A stretch of DNA of 14,974 nt, from the NCBI GenBank assembly GCA_036404255.1, contig DASWOP010000060.1, forward strand, positions 1-14,974. Reading direction: 5' to 3'. Numbering within the stretch: position 1 is the stretch's first letter; the number at the start of each line of letters is the position of its first letter. Below are positions 1 to 5,808 of the stretch, in pieces. Position numbers and translations under genes: made by a program. Origin of the DNA: JARLFX01 sp036404255. GTDB taxonomy: Bacteria; Acidobacteriota; Terriglobia; Terriglobales; Acidobacteriaceae. The notes beneath the pieces are model-generated. The model was not told the origin of the DNA. It did not search any database and worked only from the letters and a program-made list of their open reading frames with translations.

Positions 1-1
1 G

Positions 2-262
2 ACCGATGCGGCGGAGATTGCGCTGGCGAAGCGGGCGACGGAGCTCGCCAGCAAGGTGGAGACTCTGCGGCAGGAGAAGAAGTATGCGGAGGCGTTGCAG
101 ACCAGCGCGACGCTGCGGCCTGAGGTGGATGCGTTCTTCGAAGCCGTGATGGTAATGGCTCCGGATGCGGCGGTACGGGCGAACCGGCTGGCGCTGCTGC
201 GGCAGGTGCTGGGGGATTTCTCGAAGATCGCGGACTTCTCGGAGATTGTGACGGCGGGGTAG
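2..262 (+). CDS. glyS: Glycine--tRNA ligase beta subunit, C-terminal part (partial)
   Basis: Only the last 86 codons lie in the window; the reading frame is open from base 2 to the TAG at 260-262. The peptide carries the typical end of the GlyS beta chain: a helical stretch with FFEAVMVMA, then RANRLALLRQV, ending FSKIADFSEIV. In the alpha2-beta2 type of glycyl-tRNA synthetase this C-terminal region is an anticodon-binding-like domain that helps recognise tRNA-Gly, while the alpha chain activates glycine. The chain ends normally, with no sign of truncation. The gene converges on an uncharacterised gene on the other strand, and the 99-nt gap holds two hairpins. Recognition is from family memory of the C-terminal motifs; the catalytic and editing parts are outside the window. 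Confidence 0.9.
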   Translation, partial: TDAAEIALAKRATELASKVETLRQEKKYAEALQTSATLRPEVDAFFEAVMVMAPDAAVRANRLALLRQVLGDFSKIADFSEIVTAG

Positions 263-298
263 TGGCCGCGTTTGGGCTGGGCGGGAGCACTGCGCGCG

Positions 299-315
299 TC
301 GTCGCGTTGCGACGA
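299..315. repeat. Short perfect hairpin in convergent gap
   Basis: TCGTCGC (299-305) and GCGACGA (309-315) are perfect inverted repeats with a 3-nt loop. It lies just before a second hairpin (318-343), between the converging glyS and the hypothetical gene. There is no T-run on either side, so a classical intrinsic terminator is not supported; a role in 3'-end protection or termination is only possible. Confidence 0.5.
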
Positions 316-317
316 TT

Positions 318-343
318 CCCAGGTCTCAAAGGCGAGACCTGGG
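318..343. repeat. Strong 10-bp hairpin (REP-like or terminator) between convergent genes
   Basis: CCCAGGTCTC (318-327) and GAGACCTGGG (334-343) are perfect inverted repeats around the loop AAAGGC, followed by GCACCC. The stem is very stable, but neither strand shows a T-run after it, so it is either an unusual terminator or a REP-like palindrome. It sits where either would be expected, between the glyS stop and the stop of the opposing gene. Confidence 0.65.
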
Positions 344-361
344 GCACCCGATTCTGTGGAA

Positions 362-1000
362 TTAATTCACGCGCTGGAGGCGGTCGATGAGCTTCTGGGC
401 GATGCTTTCGCCGCTTTCGGTCCAGAGAAGGCGGCTGGAGATGCCGCAGTGCTTCTCTACGCTCAGGGTGAAGGCGACGAGCTTTTCGACGTTCTGCTGG
501 ACGCGCTGGGTGGCGATGGGGTCCAGCTCGATGTCTTCCAGGAGGAAGAGGGAGTCGAGGCCGAAGTCGATGCGGATGTGGCCGTTGCTCTCGTAGGCGG
601 CGTCGTCAAACTCTGGGCCGTAGCCGATGACGCGGACGAGGGAGGGAACTTCCTTCCAGACGATGTCGAGGCCTTCGCCGTTCTCGGGCGTCCAGAGGGG
701 CCAGCGGACTTCAAACTCGTAAGCGGTGTCGTCGTCGAGGCGCTCGGTGGCTTCGGGGACGGCGTTCTCGGCGAAGGATTCGGTGCCAACGTCGGCCTTC
801 TCCGTGGCGGCGCGGTCGGCGACGTAGATGCGCTCGTAGGAGGGCACCTCGTGCCAGCTGAGGGGGTAGGCATTGGCGGCGGAGATGCGGCGGTTTCCGC
901 TGACACGGGCGAACTGGTGCAGGACGGAGACGAGCTTCTCCGGGAGCGCCTGCATGCGGAAGTTGGGGAACCAGAGGCTGAGGTAGAGCTGATCTGCCAT
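362..1000 (-). CDS. Conserved-looking protein of unknown function, 212 aa
   Basis: I do not recognise the family. The predicted protein is soluble-looking, with no signal peptide or membrane segment. It starts MADQLYLSLWFPNF and is rich in aromatic and acidic residues (for example EFEVRWPLWTPENGEG and IRIDFGLDSLFLLEDIELD), ending in an amphipathic helix, LIDRLQRVN. This balanced composition argues that it is the coding strand, whereas the antisense frame over the same DNA is a low-complexity run of A, G, V, E and D. The ATG at 998-1000 has no Shine-Dalgarno sequence, but a TACAAT -10 box on the same strand ends six bases before it, which would place transcription start at the ATG itself. The gene is convergent with glyS and divergent from the HTH gene. 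No function is proposed. Confidence 0.75.
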   Translation of the reverse strand: MADQLYLSLWFPNFRMQALPEKLVSVLHQFARVSGNRRISAANAYPLSWHEVPSYERIYVADRAATEKADVGTESFAENAVPEATERLDDDTAYEFEVRWPLWTPENGEGLDIVWKEVPSLVRVIGYGPEFDDAAYESNGHIRIDFGLDSLFLLEDIELDPIATQRVQQNVEKLVAFTLSVEKHCGISSRLLWTESGESIAQKLIDRLQRVN

Positions 1001-1006
1001 AGGTTG

Positions 1007-1012
1007 ATTGTA
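1007..1012 (-). promoter_or_regulatory. Putative -10 box giving a leaderless mRNA
   Basis: On the minus strand the hexamer TACAAT (5 of 6 matches to TATAAT) is followed by CAACCT and then the ATG of the 362-1000 gene. Initiation about seven bases downstream of the hexamer would fall on the A of the start codon. A -35 candidate, TTGTTC, lies 15 nt upstream, which is short spacing. The absence of any Shine-Dalgarno sequence fits a leaderless message. Confidence 0.45.
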
Positions 1013-1214
1013 TTAGCTCGGGGAAGAGAACAACAGCTCAGCACGGATTAGACGGAAAGTGCGGGATAAAGGCGGATGTTTTTTGATAGGAGATTTAGAC
1101 GACCAAGCGAGAAGGCCGCAGAAGGGTAAACAGGGAAAATGCTTTAAATGAATGAGATGCCTTGGGAACCTCATGTAGTAGTGCTGAAAATCGGAAGAAA
1201 CCCGAAGATTCCTG

Positions 1215-1243
1215 TTGCCTGCCTGTGGAAAACCGAGTACAAA
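1215..1243 (+). promoter_or_regulatory. Putative sigma70-type promoter of the HTH gene
   Basis: TTGCCT (1215-1220) and TACAAA (1238-1243) are separated by exactly 17 nt, each matching four of six consensus bases. Transcription would start near 1250, giving a leader of about 55 nt with a GAGG ribosome site before the ATG at 1304. This supports the short form of the HTH protein. Confidence 0.45.
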
Positions 1244-1303
1244 CAAAGTGCGCGGCAACTCCACGAAGTTGGCGTCAGGAAGATTTCACTTTTGAGGCGG
1301 ACG

Positions 1304-1558
1304 ATGCAGACAGCAATTCAAGCAGTACGCGAGGTGATGGATATCCGGCAGGCGGCGGATTATCTGGGCATCAGCAGCGACACGCTTTATAAGTATGCGT
1401 CGGAGGGGCTGGTGCCGGCGTTCAAGCTGGGGAACCGCTGGCGTTTCAAGAAGACGCTGCTGGATAGCTGGATGGATGAGCAGTCTGCCGCGGCGAAGGT
1501 CGTGGAGATCAAGACGGTGAAGCCGGCGGAGAAGAAGCCGGTACGCCGGGCACGGTAA
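1304..1558 (+). CDS. Small excisionase-family helix-turn-helix protein, 84 aa
   Basis: Residues about 12-58 form the winged-helix domain found in excisionases and MerR/BldC-like proteins: DIRQAADYLGISSDTLYKY, then a GLVPAFKLGNRWRF wing, and LLDSWM. The tail is rich in lysine and arginine (KPAEKKPVRRAR). Proteins of this type bind DNA, either as phage or element excision factors or as small chromosomal regulators. No integrase lies nearby, so a regulatory role is more likely here. The ATG at 1304 was chosen because GAGG at 1294-1297 lies six bases before it and a plausible promoter lies at 1215-1243; the frame is also open from an ATG at 1148, which would add 52 unrecognised residues. An inner ATG at 1337 has GAGGTG directly against it, too close for good initiation. 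Confidence 0.8.
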   Translation: MQTAIQAVREVMDIRQAADYLGISSDTLYKYASEGLVPAFKLGNRWRFKKTLLDSWMDEQSAAAKVVEIKTVKPAEKKPVRRAR

Positions 1559-1599
1559 GACAGCTGGCGCGTCCCTGTTCTGCAATAACTAAAAGCAAA

Positions 1600-1622
1600 T
1601 ACCGCACTGCTCGGCAGTGGTA
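1600..1622 (-). terminator. Likely intrinsic terminator of the phosphoesterase gene
   Basis: CACTGC (1605-1610) and GCAGTG (1614-1619) pair around TCG, extended by TACC with GGTA across a one-base bulge. Read on the minus strand, the hairpin is followed by ATTTGCTTTTAG, a broken T-run. It lies 27 nt beyond the minus-strand stop at 1649. It could also help end the convergent HTH transcript. Confidence 0.5.
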
Positions 1623-1648
1623 CGACATGCCGGCTCGATCTGGTGTGC

Positions 1649-2593
1649 CTATACCGGTTCGGCGGAGAGGGTGATGAGGGTGATCTCTGGCGGGCACCAG
1701 AGGCGCAGGGGAAGACCGACGGTGCCGAGGCCGCGGTTGACGTAGAGCTGCGTCATCTTTTCGTCGTGGGGGAAGCGAAAGAGGCCACTGATGTATTTTT
1801 TGCCGAGGGGTGGCGCGAAGATGGGGCCTACGCCGGGAATGCAGACCTGGCCGCCGTGGGTGTGGCCGGCAAAGACGAGATCTGCCCGGCGGCCAAGCGG
1901 CGACTCCATCAGAATGTCCATGTAGTCCGGTTCGTGCACCATGAGCAGGACCGGTTGGCGCCCGGGCGGGGGCATGGCGGCTTTGAGATCGGGGAGCGGG
2001 GCTGCGGAGATATCCTTCAAGCCGACGAGCCAGAGGCGGTCCGGACCGCGCTCTAAGGGCACGTGGGTATCAGACAGTACGGGAATGTCGTGATTCACGA
2101 GGGCGTTCGTCACCACGTCTACACCGACAGCGACATCGTGGTTGCCCATGATGGCGAAGCGCTGAGGGCAGTTGATATGGCTCAGAACCTCGGCGCAGGC
2201 CTGGGCGTGGTGTTGGCTGAGGTCATACATCTGCGGGCCCTTGCTGACGAAGTCGCCGGTGAGAAGGACGAGGTCGGGGGCCAGTTCGTTGATGCGCCTG
2301 ACGGCGCGGCGAACGAAAAACGGTTCGGTGTAGTTGTCGTAATGAACATCGCTTAGCTGGGCGATACGCATTCCGTGGAACGCGCTGGGCAGATTGGGAA
2401 GGTGCACGGTGAAGCGGACGACTTCAAGTTCGTGGCGTGAGATCTCGCCCGCGTAGAAGGCGAGTCCGGTGGCGGCCAATGCGGCCGTGGTCATAAACTT
2501 CCGGCGAGTGAGCAAGTGCCCGGCGGAGGGTATGGAACTCTCAGGGGTTTCACTCGGGTGCAATCCACTCATACATTGATTGTAATGGCCCAT
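1649..2593 (-). CDS. Tat-exported calcineurin-like metallophosphoesterase (YkuE-like), 314 aa
   Basis: A binuclear metallophosphoesterase with every core motif: SDVHYD (D82, H84), LLTGDF (D114), MGNHD (N151, H152), MVHEPDY (H220) and FAGHTHGGQ (H244, H246). The N-terminus carries a twin-arginine signal, TRRKFM at residues 29-34, followed by a short hydrophobic stretch, so the folded enzyme is probably exported or anchored at the membrane. The architecture resembles the YkuE group; the distantly related LpxG, a UDP-2,3-diacylglucosamine hydrolase, shares this fold, so lipid A precursor cleavage is possible but not shown. The substrate cannot be told from sequence. The ATG at 2591-2593 has no good ribosome site; the next one, at 2570-2572, would give a Tat signal of more usual length. 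The gene is divergent from the M24 peptidase gene. Confidence 0.88.
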   Translation of the reverse strand: MGHYNQCMSGLHPSETPESSIPSAGHLLTRRKFMTTAALAATGLAFYAGEISRHELEVVRFTVHLPNLPSAFHGMRIAQLSDVHYDNYTEPFFVRRAVRRINELAPDLVLLTGDFVSKGPQMYDLSQHHAQACAEVLSHINCPQRFAIMGNHDVAVGVDVVTNALVNHDIPVLSDTHVPLERGPDRLWLVGLKDISAAPLPDLKAAMPPPGRQPVLLMVHEPDYMDILMESPLGRRADLVFAGHTHGGQVCIPGVGPIFAPPLGKKYISGLFRFPHDEKMTQLYVNRGLGTVGLPLRLWCPPEITLITLSAEPV

Positions 2594-2606
2594 TGTGAGC
2601 GCTCAG
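2593..2606. promoter_or_regulatory. Perfect palindrome at divergent starts, possible operator
   Basis: TGAGCGCTCA (2596-2605) is a perfect 10-bp palindrome in the few bases between the phosphoesterase and peptidase start codons. With its left flank, ATTGTGAGCGCTCA, it matches much of the symmetric lac operator, the type of site bound by LacI-family proteins. Binding here would probably affect both genes. No regulator gene is adjacent. Confidence 0.35.
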
Positions 2607-2614
2607 ACGATAGA

Positions 2615-3739
2615 ATGCTCAGTGACATGCTTGTTAATATTTTTTCTTCACGCAAACTGGCGGCGGTACGGAGTGTTCGTGCAGCCGGTATGGGGGCGAT
2701 GCTGGTAACGCATCTGCCGGATGTGTACTATCTGTGTGGTTTTACGGGGTCGAATGCGGTGCTGGTGATCTTTGCCGGTAAGCGGCCCGCGGTGCTGATG
2801 ACCGATGGTCGCTACACGCGGCAGGCAAAGGCAGAAGCGGTGGGCACCAAGGTAGAGATCGTGAACAGAGCGGCTCTGGCTTCAGCGTGCGAGCTGCTGG
2901 ACAAGAGCGGCGTGAAGAGCTGCGGCGTGGATGCGGGACATACTTCGCTGGCGGAGATGGATATTCTGCGCAAGGCGATGCCGGCAGGCAAACGGAATAT
3001 CTTCAAGCCGGTGGAGCCGCTGATTGCGGCGTTGCGCGAAGTGAAGGACGCTGACGAGATTGTGCGGATGCGGAAGGCGGCGAAGCTGGGTTGCGCGCTG
3101 TACGAACACATGTTGAGTTTCATCGATTACGGCATGACGGAACTACAGGTGGCCGCCGAACTGGAGCACGAGGCACGGGTGCGCGGGGCAGAGGGCATGT
3201 CATTCGAGACGATTGTGGCATCGGGGGAGCGCTCGGCGCTTCCGCACGGCCATGCGACGGCGGCTAAACTGCCGCGCAATGGGTTCATTACGCTGGACTT
3301 CGGTGTTATGCTCAACGGGTATTGCTCGGACATGACCCGGACCCTGTACATGGGGAAGGCATCACAATTTGAGCGCGACGCATATGAGGCTGTGCTGGCC
3401 TCACAGGTGGCCGGGGTGGAGATCGTTGGCCCCGGTGTGGCTTGCGGGGATGTGGATGAGGCTTGTCGCAGCGTGCTGCGGAAGGCTGGATTGGGTAAGT
3501 GGTTTACGCACTCTACAGGGCATGCTGTTGGGCTGGAGATTCACGAAGGGCCGAGGTTTTCGACCGGCGTGAAGACGAAGCTGGAGCCCGGTATGGTGAT
3601 GACGGTGGAACCCGGAGTGTATCTTTCGCGCCGTGGTGCGAAGGACTTCGGAATTCGCATTGAAGATATGTTGCTGGTGAAGGCGAAGGGGCATGAGATA
3701 TTGACGGCAGCTTCGCCCAAGGCATGGACGACGGTCTAA
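2615..3739 (+). CDS. M24-family Xaa-Pro aminopeptidase/dipeptidase, 374 aa
   Basis: A cytoplasmic metallopeptidase of the 'pita-bread' fold that removes residues next to proline. An N-terminal creatinase-type domain (about 10-140, with VTHLPDVYYLCGFTGSN) precedes the catalytic domain. The five metal ligands are visible: D228 (TLDFG), D239 (YCSDMTRT), H303 (STGHAVGLEIHEGP), E332 (VEPGVY) and E350 (GIRIED). PHGH near 211-213 fits the substrate-site histidine region. The length is normal for PepQ/YpdF-like members; the exact substrate class (X-Pro dipeptides or longer peptides) is not decided. The start is uncertain: the ATG at 2615 gives the natural length, the ATG at 2627 is equally possible, and neither has a clear ribosome site. 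The frame extends upstream into the divergent gene, which is unlikely to be coding. accB follows after 25 nt, so the genes are probably co-transcribed. Confidence 0.88.
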   Translation: MLSDMLVNIFSSRKLAAVRSVRAAGMGAMLVTHLPDVYYLCGFTGSNAVLVIFAGKRPAVLMTDGRYTRQAKAEAVGTKVEIVNRAALASACELLDKSGVKSCGVDAGHTSLAEMDILRKAMPAGKRNIFKPVEPLIAALREVKDADEIVRMRKAAKLGCALYEHMLSFIDYGMTELQVAAELEHEARVRGAEGMSFETIVASGERSALPHGHATAAKLPRNGFITLDFGVMLNGYCSDMTRTLYMGKASQFERDAYEAVLASQVAGVEIVGPGVACGDVDEACRSVLRKAGLGKWFTHSTGHAVGLEIHEGPRFSTGVKTKLEPGMVMTVEPGVYLSRRGAKDFGIRIEDMLLVKAKGHEILTAASPKAWTTV

Positions 3740-3764
3740 GAGCAGGGATTAGGGAAAGGCAAAA

Positions 3765-4256
3765 ATGAATCCGAATGAGTTGAATGAACTGCGCGAGTTG
3801 GTCGAGTTTTTGAAGGAAAACAAGATCGGCGAGTTCGATCTGGAACGCGGCGACCTAAAGGTTCGGCTGAAGTTTGAGAGCGCGGTTGCGCCGGCTGCTG
3901 GCTTGGATATGGCACAGCTTGGCCATCTGCTGGCGGCACAGGGCGGTGGTGCTTCGGCAGCGCATGGTGCTCATGCTCCGGCTCCGGGAGCTGGCGAGAG
4001 TGCGGAAGAGAGCGGATTGCAGGAAGTGAAGTCGCCAATCGTGGGAACGTTCTACGAGTCGGGCTCGCCGGGTGCGCCGCCCTATGTGAAGGTGGGCGAC
4101 CAGGTGGAGGTCGGCACAGTGCTCTGCATTGTGGAAGCGATGAAGCTGATGAACGAGATTGAGTCTGACGTAGCAGGGGAGATCGTGAAGCTGATCGCCG
4201 TGAACGGGCAGCCGGTGGAGTTTGGCCAGCCGCTGTATGCCATTAAGCCGAGATAG
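3765..4256 (+). CDS. accB: Biotin carboxyl carrier protein of acetyl-CoA carboxylase
   Basis: This 163-residue protein carries the biotin arm of acetyl-CoA carboxylase. The N-terminal helical part (LNELRELVEFLKENKIGEFDLE) is followed by an Ala/Gly/Pro-rich hinge at about 52-80 and the biotinyl domain at about 86-163. The biotinylation motif is EAMKLMN, with K127 as the modified lysine. The 'thumb' loop typical of AccB is present (SPIVGTFYESGSPGAPPY), which separates it from other biotinyl or lipoyl domains. The start has a good ribosome site, AGGGAAAGG, shortly before the ATG. It follows the peptidase gene by 25 nt and precedes accC after an unusually long 169-nt gap containing an inverted repeat. 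Carboxyltransferase genes accA and accD are not in the window. Confidence 0.97.
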   Translation: MNPNELNELRELVEFLKENKIGEFDLERGDLKVRLKFESAVAPAAGLDMAQLGHLLAAQGGGASAAHGAHAPAPGAGESAEESGLQEVKSPIVGTFYESGSPGAPPYVKVGDQVEVGTVLCIVEAMKLMNEIESDVAGEIVKLIAVNGQPVEFGQPLYAIKPR

Positions 4257-4259
4257 AGG

Positions 4260-4391
4260 CTTAACAGTGATGACGGTGATTTTGGGGTTTAAGGGATTAA
4301 AGACAAAAGCTTAAAGGGATAAAACAGCACGATTAGGGTTTAATCACTATCACTCACTCGATCAGCTTCGATCACTGTAATCACCGTTAAG
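4260..4391. repeat. Long imperfect inverted repeat between accB and accC
   Basis: The 22-nt arms 4260-4281 and 4370-4391 match at 18 of 22 positions as inverted repeats; two of the four mismatches become G-U pairs in RNA. Inside them GATTAAA (4295-4301) and TTTAATC (4339-4345) pair perfectly. The right half also repeats ATCACT three times (4343, 4349, 4371) and TCGATCA twice (4358, 4368). The region is richer in A and T than the surrounding genes. It could fold as one extended mRNA structure or be an inserted palindromic element; I see no coding sequence in it. Confidence 0.65.
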
Positions 4392-4425
4392 TTTTGAATG
4401 ATTCGCAACGAATTTTGAGGAAGTT

Positions 4426-5808
4426 ATGTTTCGTAAAGTTCTGATCGCCAACCGCGGCGAGATCGCACTCCGCGTTATCAGCGCATGTAAGGAACTGGGT
4501 GTTCGCACGGTGGCTGTCTACAGCGAAGCCGACCGCGACTCACTGCATGTGCGCTTTGCCGATGAGGCGGTGTGCATTGGGCCGGCGCGCGCAGCGGAGA
4601 GCTACCTGAATGTGCCGTCGGTCATCAGCGCGGCGGAGATCACGGATGCGGACGCGATCCATCCGGGGTATGGGCTGCTGAGCGAGAATGCGAACTTCGC
4701 CGAGGTGTGCCGGGCTTCGAACATCAAGTTCATTGGGCCGCCGCCGGAGGTGACTCGGATGATGGGCGAGAAATCGACCGCGCGGCAGACGATGAAGAAG
4801 GCGAAGGTGCCGATCCTGCCGGGTTCTGACGGCGTGATGTCCGGGCCGGCGGATGCACTGGATTGCGCGAAGAGCATTGGCTTCCCGGTGATTCTGAAGG
4901 CGGTGGCCGGGGGCGGCGGGCGTGGTATGCGCATTGTGCGGACGAAGGAAGAGCTGCCGGGACTGTATGAGGCGGCATCGACCGAGGCGCTGAACGCGTT
5001 TGGCAACGGCGACCTGTACATGGAAAAATTTATTGAGCGGCCGCGGCATATTGAGTTCCAGGTGCTGGCCGATGAGCACGGCAACGTGATGAGCCTGGGC
5101 GAGCGCGAGTGCTCGATTCAGCGGCGGCATCAGAAGCTGATTGAAGAGGCTCCGAGCCTGCAGATCACGCCGAAGCAGAGGGAAGATTTGGGCAGGACTA
5201 TTTGCCGGTCGCTGAAAGATATTGGCTATTGGAATGCTGGAACGATCGAGTTCCTGATGGATGAAGACGGCAAGATGTACTTCATTGAGATGAACACGCG
5301 CATCCAGGTGGAGCATTGCGTGACCGAGATGGTGACGGGCGTGGATCTGGTGAAGGCGCAGCTGCGCATTGCGAGCAGCGAGAAGCTGCACGACATCATC
5401 GCGGAGCCGGTGACGATCCGGGGACATGCGATTGAGTGCCGCATCAACGCGGAGCATCCGGAGAAGTTCACGCCGAGCGCGGGGCGGATCACGGCGTTCA
5501 ATGTGCCGGGAGGCAATGGCGTGCGCGTGGATACGGCGCAGTATGCCGAGGGCGTGGTGCCGCCGTACTATGATTCGCTGATTGCGAAGGTGGTGGCGCA
5601 CGGCAAGGACCGCGAAGAGGCGATGAACAAGATGCAGCGCGCGCTGGATATGTTTGTGGTGGAGGGAATTCACACATCGATCCCGCTGCACAAGAAGATC
5701 TTTATGGACGCGGAGTTCCGCTCCGGCGCGTTTGATACAAAGTTCATGGAGCGGTTCTTCGAGCGCGAGAAAGACAAACGGGCGGCGGAAGAAGTCGAGC
5801 AGGGCTAG
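4426..5808 (+). CDS. accC: Biotin carboxylase subunit of acetyl-CoA carboxylase
   Basis: This 460-residue ATP-grasp enzyme uses ATP and bicarbonate to carboxylate the biotin on AccB. Domains run in the usual order: the N-terminal domain (FRKVLIANRGEIALRV), the ATP-grasp lid with glycine loop GGGGRGM (162-168), and the C-terminal domain. Active-site residues are visible: K116, K158, H235 and K237 in ECSIQRRHQK, E288 and N290, R292/Q294/V295/E296 in MNTRIQVEH, and R339 in ECRINAE. The length is close to the E. coli enzyme. One oddity is cysteine at 298 (QVEHCVTE), where proline is usual. The start has GAGGAAG at 4417-4423, just before the ATG. The gene may be regulated through the structured accB-accC gap. 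thiE starts at the next base after its stop. Confidence 0.97.
   Translation: MFRKVLIANRGEIALRVISACKELGVRTVAVYSEADRDSLHVRFADEAVCIGPARAAESYLNVPSVISAAEITDADAIHPGYGLLSENANFAEVCRASNIKFIGPPPEVTRMMGEKSTARQTMKKAKVPILPGSDGVMSGPADALDCAKSIGFPVILKAVAGGGGRGMRIVRTKEELPGLYEAASTEALNAFGNGDLYMEKFIERPRHIEFQVLADEHGNVMSLGERECSIQRRHQKLIEEAPSLQITPKQREDLGRTICRSLKDIGYWNAGTIEFLMDEDGKMYFIEMNTRIQVEHCVTEMVTGVDLVKAQLRIASSEKLHDIIAEPVTIRGHAIECRINAEHPEKFTPSAGRITAFNVPGGNGVRVDTAQYAEGVVPPYYDSLIAKVVAHGKDREEAMNKMQRALDMFVVEGIHTSIPLHKKIFMDAEFRSGAFDTKFMERFFEREKDKRAAEEVEQG

Larger units (their letters stand above)
1001..1303. other. Divergent intergenic region, about 300 nt
   Basis: This gap lies between the start of the hypothetical gene (-) and the chosen start of the HTH gene (+). 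It holds a -10 box for each gene. The frame of the HTH gene stays open upstream to an ATG at 1148, but those 52 residues show no recognisable domain and lie upstream of the best promoter. A minus-strand open frame at 1013-1264 (83 codons) also has no recognisable features. I see no RNA gene here. Confidence 0.5.

Noticed and set aside
272..1051. Long plus-strand open frame (259 codons) over the unknown gene
   Set aside because: Its product is a low-complexity run of Ala, Gly, Val, Glu and Asp, typical of the antisense of a GC-rich gene; the minus strand gives a more protein-like sequence.
1013..1264. 83-codon minus-strand open frame in the divergent gap
   Set aside because: No motif, no ribosome site, and it overlaps both putative promoters.
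1148..1303. Upstream extension of the HTH gene as a coding N-terminus
   Set aside because: The 52 residues have no domain, the best promoter lies inside them, and the ATG at 1304 has the better ribosome site.
1304..1558. Excisionase-like gene as evidence of a prophage or integrated element
   Set aside because: No integrase, attachment-site repeat or phage gene is nearby; small HTH proteins of this kind are common chromosomal regulators.
4343..4376. Repeated ATCACT units as a CRISPR-like or tandem array
   Set aside because: The units are six bases, irregularly spaced and only three in number; there are no spacers of regular length and no cas genes.
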